Source of the DNA: Pseudoroseomonas cervicalis
Lineage (GTDB): Bacteria > Pseudomonadota > Alphaproteobacteria > Acetobacterales > Acetobacteraceae
NCBI RefSeq assembly: GCF_030818485.1
Contig: NZ_JAUTAJ010000004.1
Coordinates: 1,095,001-1,159,000, forward strand
Length of the DNA: 64,000 nucleotides
Direction of reading: 5' to 3'
Shown piece after piece: positions 31,574 through 42,321 of the stretch. The translations under genes and the position numbers were made by a program. Numbering within the stretch: position 1 is the stretch's first letter; every line of letters starts with the position of its first letter. Below the pieces are notes generated by a model, which was not told where the DNA came from, searched no databases, and saw only the letters and a program-made list of their open reading frames with translations.

Positions 31574-33469
31574 ATGCTCACTGCGCTCCGCCGGCTCGCC
31601 GGCACCTGGTTCGCCAAAATCCTCTTCGTGCTGCTGGTGCTCTCCTTCGCCGTCTGGGGCATCGAGGACATCGTCCGCCAGTTCGGCAGCGACAACGCCG
31701 TCGCCCGGGTGGGCCGCGACGCCATCGAAGTGCCGGAGGCCCAGGCGGCCGCCCGGCGCGAGACGGCGCGCGTGCAGCGCCAGCTCGGCGGCAGCTTCGA
31801 CATCACACCCGCGATGAGCGAGGCGCTGACCCGCCAGGCCGTCGAGGGGTTGGTGATGGAGCGCGTTCAGCGGCAGGAGGCGCGGCATCTCGGCCTCGCC
31901 GTGCCGGAGAATGCGGTGCGCGAGTATGTCTGGGGCATTCCGGCCTTCCAGGGACCGGATGGGCGGTTCAACCGCATCGCCTTCGATTCCTTCCTGCGCA
32001 ACAACCAGCTCAGCGAGGGCGAGTTCCTCAACCTGCTGCGCGCCGATCTGGAGCGGCAGCAGATGGTGGGCGCGGTGCGCTCCGGCGCCGCCGGGCCGGA
32101 TGCGCTGACCCGCCCGCTGCTGGCCTGGGAGCGCGAGCAGCGCGTGGCCGAGCTGGTGCGCCTGCCCTTCTCGGCGGCCCCCGAGCCGGCGGCGCCGGAG
32201 GAGGCGCAGCTGCGCCGCTTCCACGAGAACAATGCCGACCGCTTCTCCGCCCCCGAATACCGCCGCATCACCCTGGCGGTGCTGTCGCCGGAGACGGTGA
32301 TGGGCGACGTGCAGGCCACCGAGGAGGAGCTGCGCGCGGCCTACGAGGCGCATCGCGACCATTATGAGCGGCCCGAGCGCCGCAGCCTGCAGCAGGCCCT
32401 GCTGCCGGACCGGGAGAAGGCCGAGGCGCTGGCCCGCCAGTGGCGCGAGGGCGCCGATTTCGCCGCCATCACCCAGGCGGCCGAGGCCGCCGGCGGCCAG
32501 GCGACCGAGCTCGGCGAGAGCGACCGCGCCGGCCTGCCGCTGCCGGAGCTGGCCGAGGCCGCCTTCGCCCTGCCGCAGGGCGGGGTGAGCGAGCCGGTGC
32601 AGAGCCCCTTCGGCTGGCATGTGGCGCATGTCACCGCCATCGCCGCCGGCGAGGATCGCGGCTTCGAGGCGGTGCGCGCCGAGGTGGAGGCGCAGGTGAA
32701 GCGCGAGCGCGCCGCCGACCTGGCCTATGAGCGCGCCAACCAGGTGGAGGATGCGCTGGCCGCCGGCGGCAGCCTGGCCGAGGTGGCGCCGCGCTTCGGC
32801 CTCAGCCTGACCCAGGCGGTGGTGGATGCCGCCGGCCGCAGCCAGGAGGGCGGCCAGGCCACGCTGCCGCTCTCCGGCCAGGCGCGCGACATCGCGCTGC
32901 GCGCCGTCTTCGCCGCCGAGCAGGGGCAGATGCCGCGCCTGGCCGAGGCCGGGCAGACCGCGCTCTTCGCCTTCGAGCTGCAGGAGGTGATCCCGGCCGC
33001 GCTCCGCCCCTTCGAGAGCGTGGAGCCGCAGGTCCGCGCCGCCTATCTGGCCGATGCGCGCCGCCGCGCGCAGGAGGAGCGGGCGGCCGCGCTGCTTGCC
33101 GCCGCCCGCGGCGGCAAGAGCCTGGCCGAGGCGGCGCAGGAGGCGGGGCTCTCCGCCCAGCGCGTCGGCCCGCTGGCGCGCGACGCGCAGCTTCCGGGCC
33201 TGCCGGGCGAGGTGGTGCAGGCGATCTTCGCCGCCGCCCCGAACGAGGCGACCATGGCCGAGACGCGCGACGCCTTCGTCGTGGCCCAGGTGATGCAGGT
33301 GGTGCCCTTCGACCCGGCCTCCGACCCGCTGGCGCTGGGCCGCGTGCGCGGCACGGTGGAGCAGGCGATGCTGGCCGATCTGGAGGCGCAGTATCTGGAC
33401 GCGCTGCGGCGCGGCGCCGAGGTCCGCTACAATGAGGAGGCCCTGCGCCAGCTTCGCCCGGCGAACTGA
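31574..33469 (+). CDS. ppiD: PpiD-like periplasmic chaperone / peptidyl-prolyl isomerase
   Basis: A 631-residue inner-membrane-anchored folding factor. Residues about 12-32 form the single membrane helix (FAKILFVLLVLSFAVWGIED), followed by a SurA-N-like region (VARVGRDAIEVPEAQ) and a parvulin-like domain near residues 270-370 ending in PFGWHVAHVTAI. Coiled, Ala-rich helices fill the C-terminus. PpiD helps proteins leaving the Sec translocon; whether the parvulin domain is catalytic cannot be judged. A GC hairpin with a T-run ends the transcript. Confidence 0.9.
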   Translation: MLTALRRLAGTWFAKILFVLLVLSFAVWGIEDIVRQFGSDNAVARVGRDAIEVPEAQAAARRETARVQRQLGGSFDITPAMSEALTRQAVEGLVMERVQRQEARHLGLAVPENAVREYVWGIPAFQGPDGRFNRIAFDSFLRNNQLSEGEFLNLLRADLERQQMVGAVRSGAAGPDALTRPLLAWEREQRVAELVRLPFSAAPEPAAPEEAQLRRFHENNADRFSAPEYRRITLAVLSPETVMGDVQATEEELRAAYEAHRDHYERPERRSLQQALLPDREKAEALARQWREGADFAAITQAAEAAGGQATELGESDRAGLPLPELAEAAFALPQGGVSEPVQSPFGWHVAHVTAIAAGEDRGFEAVRAEVEAQVKRERAADLAYERANQVEDALAAGGSLAEVAPRFGLSLTQAVVDAAGRSQEGGQATLPLSGQARDIALRAVFAAEQGQMPRLAEAGQTALFAFELQEVIPAALRPFESVEPQVRAAYLADARRRAQEERAAALLAAARGGKSLAEAAQEAGLSAQRVGPLARDAQLPGLPGEVVQAIFAAAPNEATMAETRDAFVVAQVMQVVPFDPASDPLALGRVRGTVEQAMLADLEAQYLDALRRGAEVRYNEEALRQLRPAN

Positions 33470-33498
33470 GCGCCCGCCCTTCCGGGGCCAGGACCAGG

Positions 33499-33527
33499 GC
33501 CGCGCGGCAGGGCCGCGCGGCCTTTTT
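33499..33527 (+). terminator. Rho-independent terminator after ppiD
   Basis: GCCGCGCGGC (33499-33508) and its copy at 33512-33521 form a 10-bp stem with loop AGG, followed by C and five T (33523-33527). The rest of the 348-base gap (33470-33817) is low-complexity C/G-rich sequence without a gene; a lone TTGACC at 33595-33600 could belong to a trpD promoter. Confidence 0.85.
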
Positions 33528-33817
33528 CATGCCCGGCCGCCACGCGGCGCGGCCGCGCCGGTGCCGATTTGGTCCTGCGGTCCCGAGCCCGTGCTTGACC
33601 GCGCGGACGGCGCGGGCGAAGGATCGCGCCAGCATGATCCCGAGCCTCCCACCCCCTGCCCCGCCCCTGCCCTGCCGCCCCGCCCGCGCGACGAGCTGGC
33701 GCTGGTGGCGTGGCGGCTTCCAGGGGCGGGGCGGAGCGGCGCCGCACCCCGCCGGACCTCTGCCTTCCTGCGCCCCCTTTCCTGCGCCGTGTGCGACCCT
33801 GCCCGGATGATGCCCTG

Positions 33818-34858
33818 ATGTCCCTGAAACCCGTGCTGGCCCGACTGGCGGCCGGCGAGCGCCTGGCGGAGAGCGAGGCGGAGCACGCCTTCGGCGTGAT
33901 CATGAGCGGCGAGGCGACACCCGCCCAGATCGCCGGCATGCTGATGGCGATGCGCGTGCGCGGCGAGACGGTGCCGGAGATGACCGGCGCGGTGCGCGCC
34001 ATGCGCGCCCGCATGACCGCGATCGAGGCGCCGGAGAACGCCATCGACCTGGTCGGCACCGGCGGCGACGGCGCCGGCACGCTGAACATCTCCACCGCCG
34101 CGGCCTTCGTGGTCGCCGGCTGCGGCGTGCCGGTGGCCAAGCATGGCAACCGCGCGCTGTCGTCGAAATCCGGCGCCTCGGACGCGCTGACCGCGCTCGG
34201 CATCAATATCGAGCTGCCCTTCGCCGAGCTGGAGCGGGTGCTGCGCGAGGCCGGCATGGTGTTCCTGGCCGCCCCCCGCCACCACGCTGCGCTGCGCCAC
34301 GCCGCCGGGCCGCGCGTCGAGCTCGGCACCCGCACCATCTTCAACCTGCTGGGGCCGCTGACCAGCCCGGCGCGGGTGAAGCGGCAGATGACCGGCGCCT
34401 TCGCCCCGCAATGGCTGCGCCCGATGGCCGAGACCCTGGCCCGCACCGGCAGCGAGCATGCCTGGCTGGTGCATGGCGACGGGCTGGACGAGCTGACACT
34501 CTCCGGCCCCAGCCAGGTGGTCGAGCTGAAGGGCGGGGTGATCCGCGAATTCACCGTGACGCCGGCCGATGCCGGCCTGGCCGAGGCGCCGCTGGAGGCG
34601 CTGCGCGGCGGCGACCCGGCCGAGAATGCGGCGGCGCTGGAGGCGCTGCTGCAGGGCGCGCATGGCGCCTATCGCGACTGCGTGGTGCTGAACGCGGCGG
34701 CGGCCCTTGTCGTCGCCGGCGAAACGACCGATCTGCGCGAGGCCGCCGCACGCGCCACACGCTCGATCGACGAGGGCGCGGCCTTCGGCGTGCTGCAGAA
34801 GCTCCGCCGTGCCACCGCCCCCGCCACCCCGCCTCCTGCCGGGGCCGCGCCGGGCTGA
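33818..34858 (+). CDS. trpD: Anthranilate phosphoribosyltransferase
   Basis: TrpD joins anthranilate to phosphoribosyl pyrophosphate in tryptophan synthesis. The 346-residue protein carries the PRPP-binding loop [15 protein letters not shown], the [15 protein letters not shown] block, and HHAALRH. Its ATG at 33818 has no strong ribosome site. trpE and trpG, often just upstream in this group, are absent here; the gene is separated from ppiD by a terminator, so it must have its own promoter. Confidence 0.96.
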   Translation: MSLKPVLARLAAGERLAESEAEHAFGVIMSGEATPAQIAGMLMAMRVRGETVPEMTGAVRAMRARMTAIEAPENAIDLVGTGGDGAGTLNISTAAAFVVAGCGVPVAKHGNRALSSKSGASDALTALGINIELPFAELERVLREAGMVFLAAPRHHAALRHAAGPRVELGTRTIFNLLGPLTSPARVKRQMTGAFAPQWLRPMAETLARTGSEHAWLVHGDGLDELTLSGPSQVVELKGGVIREFTVTPADAGLAEAPLEALRGGDPAENAAALEALLQGAHGAYRDCVVLNAAAALVVAGETTDLREAAARATRSIDEGAAFGVLQKLRRATAPATPPPAGAAPG

Positions 34859-34921
34859 TGGCCCGGCCCGCCTCCCGCCTCGCCCCGCTCCGCCTGCCGC
34901 GCCCCCGCGCCGAGAAGACCG

Positions 34922-35731
34922 ATGAACGCTGACACCCTGCCGGACACCCTGCTGCGCATCCTGGCCGAGAAGGAGGTGGAGGTGCGCGAGCGCGCCGCCC
35001 TCACTCCGCTGGCCGAGATGGAGAAGCGCGCCCGCGACCTCGACAAGCCGCGCGACTTCACCGGCGCGCTCTGCTCGGCGGTGGCCGAGGGGCGGATCGG
35101 GCTGATCGCCGAGATCAAGAAGGCCTCGCCCTCGGGCGGGCTGATCCGCGACCCGTTCGAGCCGGCGGAGCTGGCCCGCGCCTATGAGGCCGCCGGCGCC
35201 GCCTGCCTCTCGGTGCTGACGGACGCGCCCTATTTCCAGGGCAGCCCGGCCGATCTGGTGACCGCCCGCAGCGCCTGCGCCCTGCCGGTGCTGCGCAAGG
35301 ATTTCATGATCGACCCCTTCCAGGTGTTCGAGGCGCGCGCCATGGGCGCCGACTGCATCCTGCTGATCCTGGCGGCGCTGTCCGACGCCCAGGCGCGGGA
35401 GCTGGAGGAGATCGCCCGCAGCCTCGACATGTCGGTGCTGGCCGAGGTGCATGACCGGCGCGAGCTGGACCGCGCGCTCGGCCTGCACACGCGGCTGATC
35501 GGGGTGAACAACCGCAATCTGCGCAGCCTGAAGACCGACCTGGCGACCGCCGAGGAGCTGGTGCCGCTGATCCCGGCCGACCGCATCCCGGTGGCCGAGA
35601 GCGGGCTGCGCAACCCGGCGGATGTGCGCCGCATGGCCGATGCCGGCGCCCGCTGCATCCTGGTGGGCGAGCATCTGCTGCGCCAGCCCGACGTCACCGG
35701 CGCCGCCCGTGCCATGGTGCAGGCCGGGTGA
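34922..35731 (+). CDS. trpC: Indole-3-glycerol-phosphate synthase
   Basis: TrpC closes the indole ring from CdRP. The 269-residue TIM barrel has the start [31 protein letters not shown] with the substrate lysine, [20 protein letters not shown], and [13 protein letters not shown]. It starts 63 bases after trpD and overlaps moaC by 4 bases. It is a single-domain enzyme and is not fused to TrpF. Confidence 0.97.
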   Translation: MNADTLPDTLLRILAEKEVEVRERAALTPLAEMEKRARDLDKPRDFTGALCSAVAEGRIGLIAEIKKASPSGGLIRDPFEPAELARAYEAAGAACLSVLTDAPYFQGSPADLVTARSACALPVLRKDFMIDPFQVFEARAMGADCILLILAALSDAQARELEEIARSLDMSVLAEVHDRRELDRALGLHTRLIGVNNRNLRSLKTDLATAEELVPLIPADRIPVAESGLRNPADVRRMADAGARCILVGEHLLRQPDVTGAARAMVQAG

Positions 35732-36246
35732 GCGGCGACAGCGGCGAGCAGCCCGCCGGGCAGCCCCTGGGCCCCGGCGGGCTGACGCATTTCGATGCCG
35801 AGGGCCGTGCCGTGATGGTCGATGTCTCGGCCAAGCCGGCCACCGCCCGGCTCGCCATCGCGCGCGGCCGGGTGGAGATGGCGCCGGCGACGCTGGCCGC
35901 GATCCGTACGGGCGGCATCGGCAAGGGCGATGTGCTGGGCGTGGCGCGGCTGGCCGGCATCATGGCCGCCAAGAAAACGTCCGACCTGATCCCGCTCTGC
36001 CACCCGCTGGCGCTCTCCTCCGTGCAGCTCGACCTGGTGCCGGAGGGCGAGAATGCCATCGCCATCGAGGCGCGGGTGAAGACCACCGGCCCCACCGGGG
36101 TGGAGATGGAGGCGCTGACCGCCGTCTCGGTCGCGGCGCTCACCGTCTATGACATGTGCAAGGCGATCGACCGGGGCATGCGCATCGAGGGGATCGGGCT
36201 GGCCCATAAATCGGGTGGCAAATCCGGCGTCTGGGACGCCGCCTGA
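35728..36246 (+). CDS. moaC: Cyclic pyranopterin monophosphate synthase MoaC
   Basis: MoaC carries out the second half of the first step in molybdenum cofactor synthesis. The 172-residue protein shows [38 protein letters not shown] with the conserved lysines and the P-L-C-H motif, and [20 protein letters not shown]. The start overlaps trpC by 4 bases and the stop overlaps moeA by one. The trpD-trpC-moaC-moeA order recurs in alphaproteobacteria. Mo cofactor would serve the BisC-like enzyme at 60.7-63 kb. Confidence 0.97.
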   Translation: MSGDSGEQPAGQPLGPGGLTHFDAEGRAVMVDVSAKPATARLAIARGRVEMAPATLAAIRTGGIGKGDVLGVARLAGIMAAKKTSDLIPLCHPLALSSVQLDLVPEGENAIAIEARVKTTGPTGVEMEALTAVSVAALTVYDMCKAIDRGMRIEGIGLAHKSGGKSGVWDAA

Positions 36247-37451
36247 TGCTGCCGGTCGAGGAAGCCAGGGCGCGCATCCTCGCCGCCCTCTCCGCCACCG
36301 GCGCCGAGACGGTGTCGCTGCCCGAGGCCTGGAACCGCGTGCTGGCCGCCCCGGTGGCGGCGCGGCTGACCCAGCCCCCCGCCGCCGTCTCCGCCATGGA
36401 TGGCTATGCGCTGCGCGCCGGCGATGGGGTGGAGGGCGCGACACTCCGGGTGACCGGCAGCGCCCCGGCCGGGCATCCCTTCGCTGGCCGGGTCGGCCCT
36501 GGCGAGGCGGTGCGCATCTTCACCGGCGCCGTGCTGCCCGAGGGGGCGGATGCCATCCTGCTGCAGGAGGATGCGACCGCCGGCGAGGGCGTGGTGACGG
36601 TGCGGGAAACCGTGCGCGCCGGGCGCTGGATCCGCCCCGAGGGGCTGGATTTCCGCGCCGGCGATATTCTTCTCGCTCCCGGGCGCCGGCTGACGGCGCG
36701 CGATATCGGGCTGGCGGCGGCGGCCAACCATCCCTGGCTCGCGGTGCACCGCGCCCCGCGCATCGCCATCCTGGCCACCGGCGACGAGATCGTGCTGCCG
36801 GGCGAGCCGCTGCCGCAGGGCGGCATCGTCTCCTCCAACGCGCATGCGCTGGCGGCGCTGGTGCGCGCCTTTGGCGGCCAGCCCGTGGTGCTGCCGATCG
36901 CCGAGGACCGCGTGGAGAGCATCGCCGGCGCCGCCCGCGCCGCACGCGGCTGCGACCTGCTGGTCACCACCGGCGGCGCCAGCGTGGGCGAGCATGATCT
37001 GGTGCAGAAGGCCCTGGCCCCGCAGGGGCTCGAGGTGGATTTCTGGAAAATCGCCATGCGCCCGGGCAAGCCGCTGATCTGGGGCCGCCTGGGCGAGACC
37101 CCGCTGCTCGGCCTGCCGGGCAATCCGGTCTCGGCGCTGACCTGCGCCGTGCTGTTCCTGTGGCCGGCCATCGCCCGGCTGAGCGGGCTGCCGGACACGG
37201 CGCCGCCCTTCCGCCGCGCCGTCACCGCCGCCGACCTGCCGCAGAATGACGGGCGAGAGGACTACATGCGCGCCTTCGTCAGCCGCAGCGAAGAAGGCCA
37301 GCTGCTGGTCACCGCGGCGCAGCGCCAGGACAGTTCGATGATGCGGGTGCTGGCCGGGGCCGAGGCGCTGCTGCGCCGCGCCCCGCACGCCCCCGCCTTG
37401 CCGGCGGGCGAAACGGTCGAGATCATCCTGCTGTCGGAGCTGGGCATCTGA
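36246..37451 (+). CDS. moeA: Molybdopterin molybdenumtransferase MoeA
   Basis: MoeA inserts molybdate into adenylated molybdopterin. The 401-residue protein has QPPAAVSAMDGYALRAGD, FTGAVLPEGADAILLQED, ATGDEIVLPGEPLPQGGI, TTGGASVGEHDLV and LPGNPVSAL, all diagnostic. It is the last gene of the trpD-trpC-moaC-moeA run. lexA follows 136 bases downstream under its own promoter. Confidence 0.97.
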   Translation: MLPVEEARARILAALSATGAETVSLPEAWNRVLAAPVAARLTQPPAAVSAMDGYALRAGDGVEGATLRVTGSAPAGHPFAGRVGPGEAVRIFTGAVLPEGADAILLQEDATAGEGVVTVRETVRAGRWIRPEGLDFRAGDILLAPGRRLTARDIGLAAAANHPWLAVHRAPRIAILATGDEIVLPGEPLPQGGIVSSNAHALAALVRAFGGQPVVLPIAEDRVESIAGAARAARGCDLLVTTGGASVGEHDLVQKALAPQGLEVDFWKIAMRPGKPLIWGRLGETPLLGLPGNPVSALTCAVLFLWPAIARLSGLPDTAPPFRRAVTAADLPQNDGREDYMRAFVSRSEEGQLLVTAAQRQDSSMMRVLAGAEALLRRAPHAPALPAGETVEIILLSELGI

Positions 37452-37500
37452 AGCGTCGCAGGCATCAGGGACAAGTCGCGGAAAATACGGCATTCCGCAG

Positions 37501-37530
37501 TTGACCGGCGCGAAAGAACTTTCGTAGAAC
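37501..37530 (+). promoter_or_regulatory. lexA promoter with perfect SOS box
   Basis: GAAC-TTTCGTA-GAAC (37516-37530) fits the alphaproteobacterial LexA operator GAAC-N7-GAAC exactly. It overlaps a promoter: TTGACC (37501-37506), 18-base spacer, TAGAAC (37525-37530). LexA would therefore block its own transcription. A GCGGAA/TTCCGC inverted repeat at 37478-37498 lies just upstream. Confidence 0.88.
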
Positions 37531-37587
37531 ATCTCTCTGGTTGCCGCTTTGTTCGCGGCTGCCCCATGCCGCCAGGGAGCGCCCCCC

Positions 37588-38355
37588 ATGCTGACCCGCA
37601 AGCAACATGAGTTGCTGACGTTCATCGACCGGCACCTGCGGGACACCGGCTTCTCGCCCTCCTTCGAGGAGATGAAGGACGCGCTGAAGCTGCGCTCGAA
37701 ATCCGGCATCCACCGGCTGATCACCGCGCTGGAGGAGCGGGGCTTCCTGCGCCGCCGCGCCCATCGCGCCCGCGCGCTGGAGGTGATCCGCCTGCCCGAG
37801 AGCCTGGCCCAGTCCGCCGCCCCCACCCCCCTCGCCGAGACGGCCGCCCCCGCCGAGGCGCCGCGCCCCGAGGCCGCGCCGGGCTTCGCGCCGCCCGGCT
37901 TCGCCCCGAATGTCATCCGCGGCAATTTCGCGCCGAACCTGCCCGGCGTCGCGCATGCGGCGGCGGAGGCCGGGGCGGTGCAGCTGCCGCTCTATGGCCG
38001 CATCGCCGCCGGCCTGCCGATCGAGGCGCTGCGCGACCAGGGCGCCAGTGTCGAGGTGCCGATGGCCCTCCTCGGCCAGGGCGATCATTACGCGCTGGAG
38101 GTCGCCGGCGATTCGATGATCGGCATGGGCATCCTGGATGGCGACACCGTCATCATCCGCCGCGACGACACGGCCGAGAACGGCTCGGTCGTGGTGGCCC
38201 TGGTGGATGAGAACGAGGTCACGCTGAAGCGGCTGCGCCGCAAGGGCAATTCCATCGCGCTGGAGGCCGCCAACCCGCAATACGAGACGCGCATCTTCGG
38301 CCCCGACCGGGTCAGGGTGCAGGGTCGTCTGGTGGGTCTGCTGCGCCGATACTGA
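37588..38355 (+). CDS. lexA: LexA, SOS response repressor
   Basis: A 255-residue repressor that is cleaved when RecA senses DNA damage. The N-terminal winged helix is [20 protein letters not shown] and onward. The cleavage bond is A141-G142, with the self-cleaving dyad S176 (AGDSMIGMG) and K214 (EVTLKRL). The linker between domains (about 70-130) is long and Ala/Pro-rich, as usual in alphaproteobacteria. Start is the ATG at 37588. The 3' end overlaps the convergent comEC reading frame by 44 bases. Confidence 0.97.
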   Translation: MLTRKQHELLTFIDRHLRDTGFSPSFEEMKDALKLRSKSGIHRLITALEERGFLRRRAHRARALEVIRLPESLAQSAAPTPLAETAAPAEAPRPEAAPGFAPPGFAPNVIRGNFAPNLPGVAHAAAEAGAVQLPLYGRIAAGLPIEALRDQGASVEVPMALLGQGDHYALEVAGDSMIGMGILDGDTVIIRRDDTAENGSVVVALVDENEVTLKRLRRKGNSIALEAANPQYETRIFGPDRVRVQGRLVGLLRRY

Positions 38356-40627
38356 GCGCTGGCTCCGCCGCCGCGCTGGCCTGGGCAGCGCGGTTGCGCG
38401 GCAGCGGGCGCGGCGGCACCCAGGGCCGCGCGCCGCGCCAGGCGCGGTCGGACAGGATCTCCACCCCGCCCGGGCGCAGCCAGACCGCATGGGCGCCGTC
38501 GCGCCAGACGCTGAAGCGGTCCAGCACCAGGCTTTCCGCACAGCGGCCACGGATCGGCTCGGCCGAGAGCAGCAGCGCCGCCCGGCCGCAGACCGGCTCG
38601 GCGCGCAGCTCGGGCGGGGCCGCCTCGGGCCCCCTGCCCCGGCCGCGCGACGCCGGGCGCGGCGCGCGCAGCAGCAGCACCGCCGGCCCCGCCGGATCGG
38701 GCTGGAAGCGGCAGGCGCTGGCGTCGCAGGACAGGCCCGGCAGGCCGGGCTGGTCGATCGGCAGGCTGCTGCCCGTCTCCTCGCCCCAGCCGCGCAGCCA
38801 GGAATCGCGCAGGAAGGCGGTGCCGCCCGGCTGGCGCTGCAGCGCCACCCCGGCCCCGGTGCGGATGGCGATCAGCCGCGCATCGGAGGAGACCAGGATG
38901 TCCGGCGGCCGCACCGCCAGGCCGCTGAGCAGGCCGAGCGCGATCAGCGGCACCCCCCAGAGCCGCCAGCGCTGCCGCCACAGGCAGAGCCAGACCAGGC
39001 CGAGGCTCAGCAGGCCCAGCCCCCAGCCCGGCATCGGCCGCGCCGGCAGCGCCGCCCCCGGCCAGGCGGCGACGCCGCGCGCCACGGACAGCACCCCCTC
39101 CACCCCCCAGCCCATGATCCACAGCGGCCAATCCTCCAGCCCCAGCGGCCAGGCCAGCATGGCGGCGAGCCCGGCCGGCATCACCAGGAAGGAGGTCAGC
39201 GGCACCGCCACCATATTGGCCGCCAGCCCATAGAGCTGCAGCCGGCCGAAATGGTGCAGCCCGTAGGGCAGTGTCGCCAGCCCGGCCAGCAGCGAGGTCA
39301 GCAGCAGGCCCAGCGGCCAGAGCAGGCAGGGCAGCAGCGCATGGCGCGCCGCCGCGGCGCGGCGCCAGGCGGCCAGGCGCGGCGCCACCGCCTCGGCGCC
39401 TGCGATCAGCACCAGCACGGCGGCGAAGCTCATCTGGAAGGAGGGGCCGAGCAGCGCCTGCGGCGCCATCAGCATGACGATGGCCGCCGCCAGGGCCAGC
39501 GCCCGCAGCGACAGCGCCCGCCGCCCCAGCAGCACGCCCAGCACCACCAGCGCCGCCATGCCGAAGCTGCGCAGCATCGGCACCTGCAGCCCGGTCAGCA
39601 GCACATAGAGCAAGCCCAGCAGCAGCCCGACCGGCGCCGCCACCCGCTTGCTGTCGAGGCGAAGCGCGAGCGCCGGCCACAGCGCCAGCAGGAAGCGCGT
39701 CACCGCGAAGCCCAGCCCCATGACGATGGAGACATGCAGGCCGGAGACGGAGAGCAGATGCGCCAGGCCGGAATCGCGCATGGCCTGCATCGCCTCGGCC
39801 GGGATGGCGGCCTGGCTGCCGGTGAACATGGCGGCGCTGATCGCCCCGTTGGCCCCCGGGAAACCGGCGGCCGAGAGGCTGTCCATCACCCGCCGCTCCA
39901 GCCGCGCGCGCAGCCCCGCCGCCAGCCCGTCGCCGCCCTTCGCCCGGGCCGAGACCCGCTCGGCCGGACCGATGGCGAAGCCGGAGCCGCCCAGGCCCGA
40001 GAAATAGGCGTCGCGCTGGAAATCCCAGGCGCCGGGCGCGGCCGGCGCCGGCGGCGGGCGCAGCAGGGCGCGCACCCGCAGCACCTCGCCCGGCCAGGGG
40101 CGCAGCGGATCCCCGGCGCGCAGCCGCAGGCGGATCAGCCGCGGCGCCGGCGCCGCGCCCTCCGCCCAGACGGCGCCGCGCAGCGTCACCCGCAGCGCAC
40201 CGGGCAGCTGCTCCACCGAGGCGACCTCGCCCCGCACCAGCACGGCGCGCGCGGGCAGGTCGAGCGGCGGCGGCTGCAGCGCGGCCTGCCACGCCCCCCA
40301 ACCGAAGCCCATGGCGGCGCAGCCCAGCAGCCCCAGCCACCACCCCGGCAGCGGCCGGCCGCGCCGGCCGAGCCAGAGGGCGGCGCCCAGCAGCGGCGGC
40401 GCCAGCCCCAGCCAGGCGGCGGATGGCTCCACAGGCAGCGCGAAATACAGCAGCAGCCCGAGTCCGAGCGCCACCGGCCACCACAGCGGCAGCCGGGCCC
40501 ATTCCGCCTCCAGCCGCGCCGCCACACCCGCCGCAACGCCCCGCCCCGCCAGGGCCAGGCCGCGCCGCGGCCGCGCCCGCGGGGCGGCGGTGGCATGCGG
40601 CGCGGCGATGGCGTGATCTGAGGGCAT
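38312..40627 (-). CDS. comEC: ComEC/Rec2 family membrane protein
   Basis: A 771-residue polytopic protein of the DNA-uptake channel family. It has an N-terminal membrane and DUF4131-like region ([23 protein letters not shown]), then the competence domain ([21 protein letters not shown], a core motif). The C-terminal region corresponds to the metallo-beta-lactamase-like domain of longer ComECs but shows no HxHxDH metal motif, as is common in alphaproteobacteria. No other competence genes are nearby. The last 44 bases run antisense into the 3' end of lexA. Confidence 0.9.
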   Translation of the reverse strand: MPSDHAIAAPHATAAPRARPRRGLALAGRGVAAGVAARLEAEWARLPLWWPVALGLGLLLYFALPVEPSAAWLGLAPPLLGAALWLGRRGRPLPGWWLGLLGCAAMGFGWGAWQAALQPPPLDLPARAVLVRGEVASVEQLPGALRVTLRGAVWAEGAAPAPRLIRLRLRAGDPLRPWPGEVLRVRALLRPPPAPAAPGAWDFQRDAYFSGLGGSGFAIGPAERVSARAKGGDGLAAGLRARLERRVMDSLSAAGFPGANGAISAAMFTGSQAAIPAEAMQAMRDSGLAHLLSVSGLHVSIVMGLGFAVTRFLLALWPALALRLDSKRVAAPVGLLLGLLYVLLTGLQVPMLRSFGMAALVVLGVLLGRRALSLRALALAAAIVMLMAPQALLGPSFQMSFAAVLVLIAGAEAVAPRLAAWRRAAAARHALLPCLLWPLGLLLTSLLAGLATLPYGLHHFGRLQLYGLAANMVAVPLTSFLVMPAGLAAMLAWPLGLEDWPLWIMGWGVEGVLSVARGVAAWPGAALPARPMPGWGLGLLSLGLVWLCLWRQRWRLWGVPLIALGLLSGLAVRPPDILVSSDARLIAIRTGAGVALQRQPGGTAFLRDSWLRGWGEETGSSLPIDQPGLPGLSCDASACRFQPDPAGPAVLLLRAPRPASRGRGRGPEAAPPELRAEPVCGRAALLLSAEPIRGRCAESLVLDRFSVWRDGAHAVWLRPGGVEILSDRAWRGARPWVPPRPLPRNRAAQASAAAEPALSIGAADPPDDPAP

Positions 40628-40706
40628 GGCTTCTCAACCGACACGCGCACTCTACAGCGAGGGTGTGTGGTGGTAGAAGCACCGGCTCGAAGGAATTGGC
40701 CGAGCA

Positions 40707-42104
40707 ATGACCGTACGCACCCGTTTCGCCCCCTCCCCGACCGGGTATCTGCATATCGGGGGGGCGCGCACCGCCCTCTTCAACTTCCTCTTCGCCCGCC
40801 ACCATGGCGGCCAGTATCTGCTGCGCATCGAGGACACCGACCGCCAGCGCTCGACGCCCGAGGCGGTGCAGCAGATCCTCGACAGCCTGGAATGGCTGGG
40901 GCTGACGCCGGACGAGCCGCCGGTGATGCAGACCGCGCAGGAGCCGCGCCACGCCGCCGTGGCGCATGAGCTGCTGGCCGCCGGCAAGGCCTATCGCTGC
41001 TACTGCACGCCGGAAGAGCTCGCCGAGATGCGCGAGACGGCGATGAAGGAAGGCCGCCCGCCGCGCTATGACGGCCGCTGGCGCGACCGCGACCCGTCCG
41101 AGGCGCCGGAGGGCGTCAAGCCGGTGATCCGCATCAAGGCCCCGCGCGAGGGCGAGACGGTGATCCACGACCTCGTCCAGGGCGAGGTGCGCGTGCAGAA
41201 CACCGAGCTGGACGACATGATCATCCTGCGCAGCGACGGCACGCCGACCTATCTGCACGCCGTGGTGGTGGATGACCATGACATGGCCATCACCCATGTC
41301 ATCCGCGGCGATGACCACCTGACCAACACCTTCCGCCAGGTGATGGTCTATGACGCGATGGGCTGGCGGCGGCCGCATTTCGCGCATATCCCGCTGATCC
41401 ATGGCGCCGACGGCGCCAAGCTGTCGAAGCGCCACGGCGCCGTCGGCGCGCTGGAATTCCGCGACCAGGGTTTTCTTCCCGAAGCCGTCTGCAACTACCT
41501 GCTGCGGCTGGGCTGGGGCCATGGCGACGAGGAATTCGTCCCGCGCGAGCGCGCCATCGAGCTCTTCGACCTCAAGGATGTCGGCCGCGCCGCCAGCCGC
41601 ATGGACTACGCCAAGCTCACCCATCTGAACGCCCAGTATCTGCGCCAGATGGACCCGGATGTGCTGGCCCGCCGCGTGCTGGAGATCATGGCCAAACGCC
41701 CCTCCATCAGCTTCGGCACCGAGGAGGCGGAGCGTGTCCGCCTGCTGATGCCCGACATCATGCCGCGCGCCCGCACCCTGAACGAGGCCGCCGACATGGC
41801 CGGCTTCGCCGTCGCCACCCTGCCCCTGGCCTTCGAGCCCAAGGCCGCGGCGCAGCTGACGCCCGAGGCCAAGGAACGCCTGAAGGACCTGGCCATCTTC
41901 CTGACCGACGCGCCCTGGGAGCGCGCCGATCTTGACAAATGGCTGCGCGACTATGCCGAGGTGAAGGAGATCAAGCTCGGCGCCGTCGCCCAGCCGCTGC
42001 GCGCGGCCCTCACCGGCTCGACCCAGTCGCCGCCGATCGACGCCGTGCTCTTCGCCCTCGGCCGCGCCGAGGCCGTCTCCCGCATCCTCGCCGCCTCCGA
42101 ATAA
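40707..42104 (+). CDS. gltX: Glutamate--tRNA ligase
   Basis: This enzyme charges tRNA-Glu (and possibly tRNA-Gln, if the organism uses the transamidation route). It is a 465-residue class I synthetase with the HIGH-type motif H16-I-G-G in [18 protein letters not shown] and the KMSKS-type motif K238-L-S-K-R. The C-terminus is the helical anticodon-binding domain. The final codons (Ala-Ser-Glu-stop) are part of a 101-bp unit repeated in tandem right after the gene. Confidence 0.97.
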   Translation: MTVRTRFAPSPTGYLHIGGARTALFNFLFARHHGGQYLLRIEDTDRQRSTPEAVQQILDSLEWLGLTPDEPPVMQTAQEPRHAAVAHELLAAGKAYRCYCTPEELAEMRETAMKEGRPPRYDGRWRDRDPSEAPEGVKPVIRIKAPREGETVIHDLVQGEVRVQNTELDDMIILRSDGTPTYLHAVVVDDHDMAITHVIRGDDHLTNTFRQVMVYDAMGWRRPHFAHIPLIHGADGAKLSKRHGAVGALEFRDQGFLPEAVCNYLLRLGWGHGDEEFVPRERAIELFDLKDVGRAASRMDYAKLTHLNAQYLRQMDPDVLARRVLEIMAKRPSISFGTEEAERVRLLMPDIMPRARTLNEAADMAGFAVATLPLAFEPKAAAQLTPEAKERLKDLAIFLTDAPWERADLDKWLRDYAEVKEIKLGAVAQPLRAALTGSTQSPPIDAVLFALGRAEAVSRILAASE

Positions 42105-42321
42105 TTCTTTCGGCTGCCGGTCAGGGCCGGGACGGGAGGGACGCCACATTGGCGTTTCGCCTGGGCCCGGCCGAGGCGGGGCGAGTTCGCGCCGCCTCCG
42201 AATACTTCTTTCGGCTGCCGGCCAGGGCCGGGACGGGAGGGACGCCACGTTGGCGTTTCGCCTGGGCCCGGCCTGGGCGGGGCGAGGGAGCGCCACGGCG
42301 GCGTTCCGCCTGGGCCCGGCC
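42090..42321 (+). repeat. 101-bp tandem repeat covering the gltX stop, 2 full copies plus a fragment
   Basis: Copy 1 (42090-42190) starts inside the last codons of gltX (GCCGCCTCCGAATA). Copy 2 (42191-42291) differs at about five bases over the first 96. A third fragment (42290-42321) repeats only CGCCACG...CGCCTGGGCCCGGCC. Each full unit has a hairpin ACGCCA-N3-TGGCGT (42141-42155 in copy 1). The 348-base gap between gltX and the next gene holds this array and the ribosome site of the next gene. Confidence 0.9.

Noticed and set aside
33633..33810. Short open frames in the ppiD-trpD gap as remnants of trpE or trpG
   Set aside because: The translations are Pro/Arg-rich and contain no anthranilate synthase motif; I see no remnant.
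38088..42296. A 1402-codon open frame on the minus strand
   Set aside because: It runs antisense through lexA and gltX and in a wrong frame through comEC; its Ala/Arg/Gly-rich low-complexity translation is typical of shadow frames in high-GC DNA.
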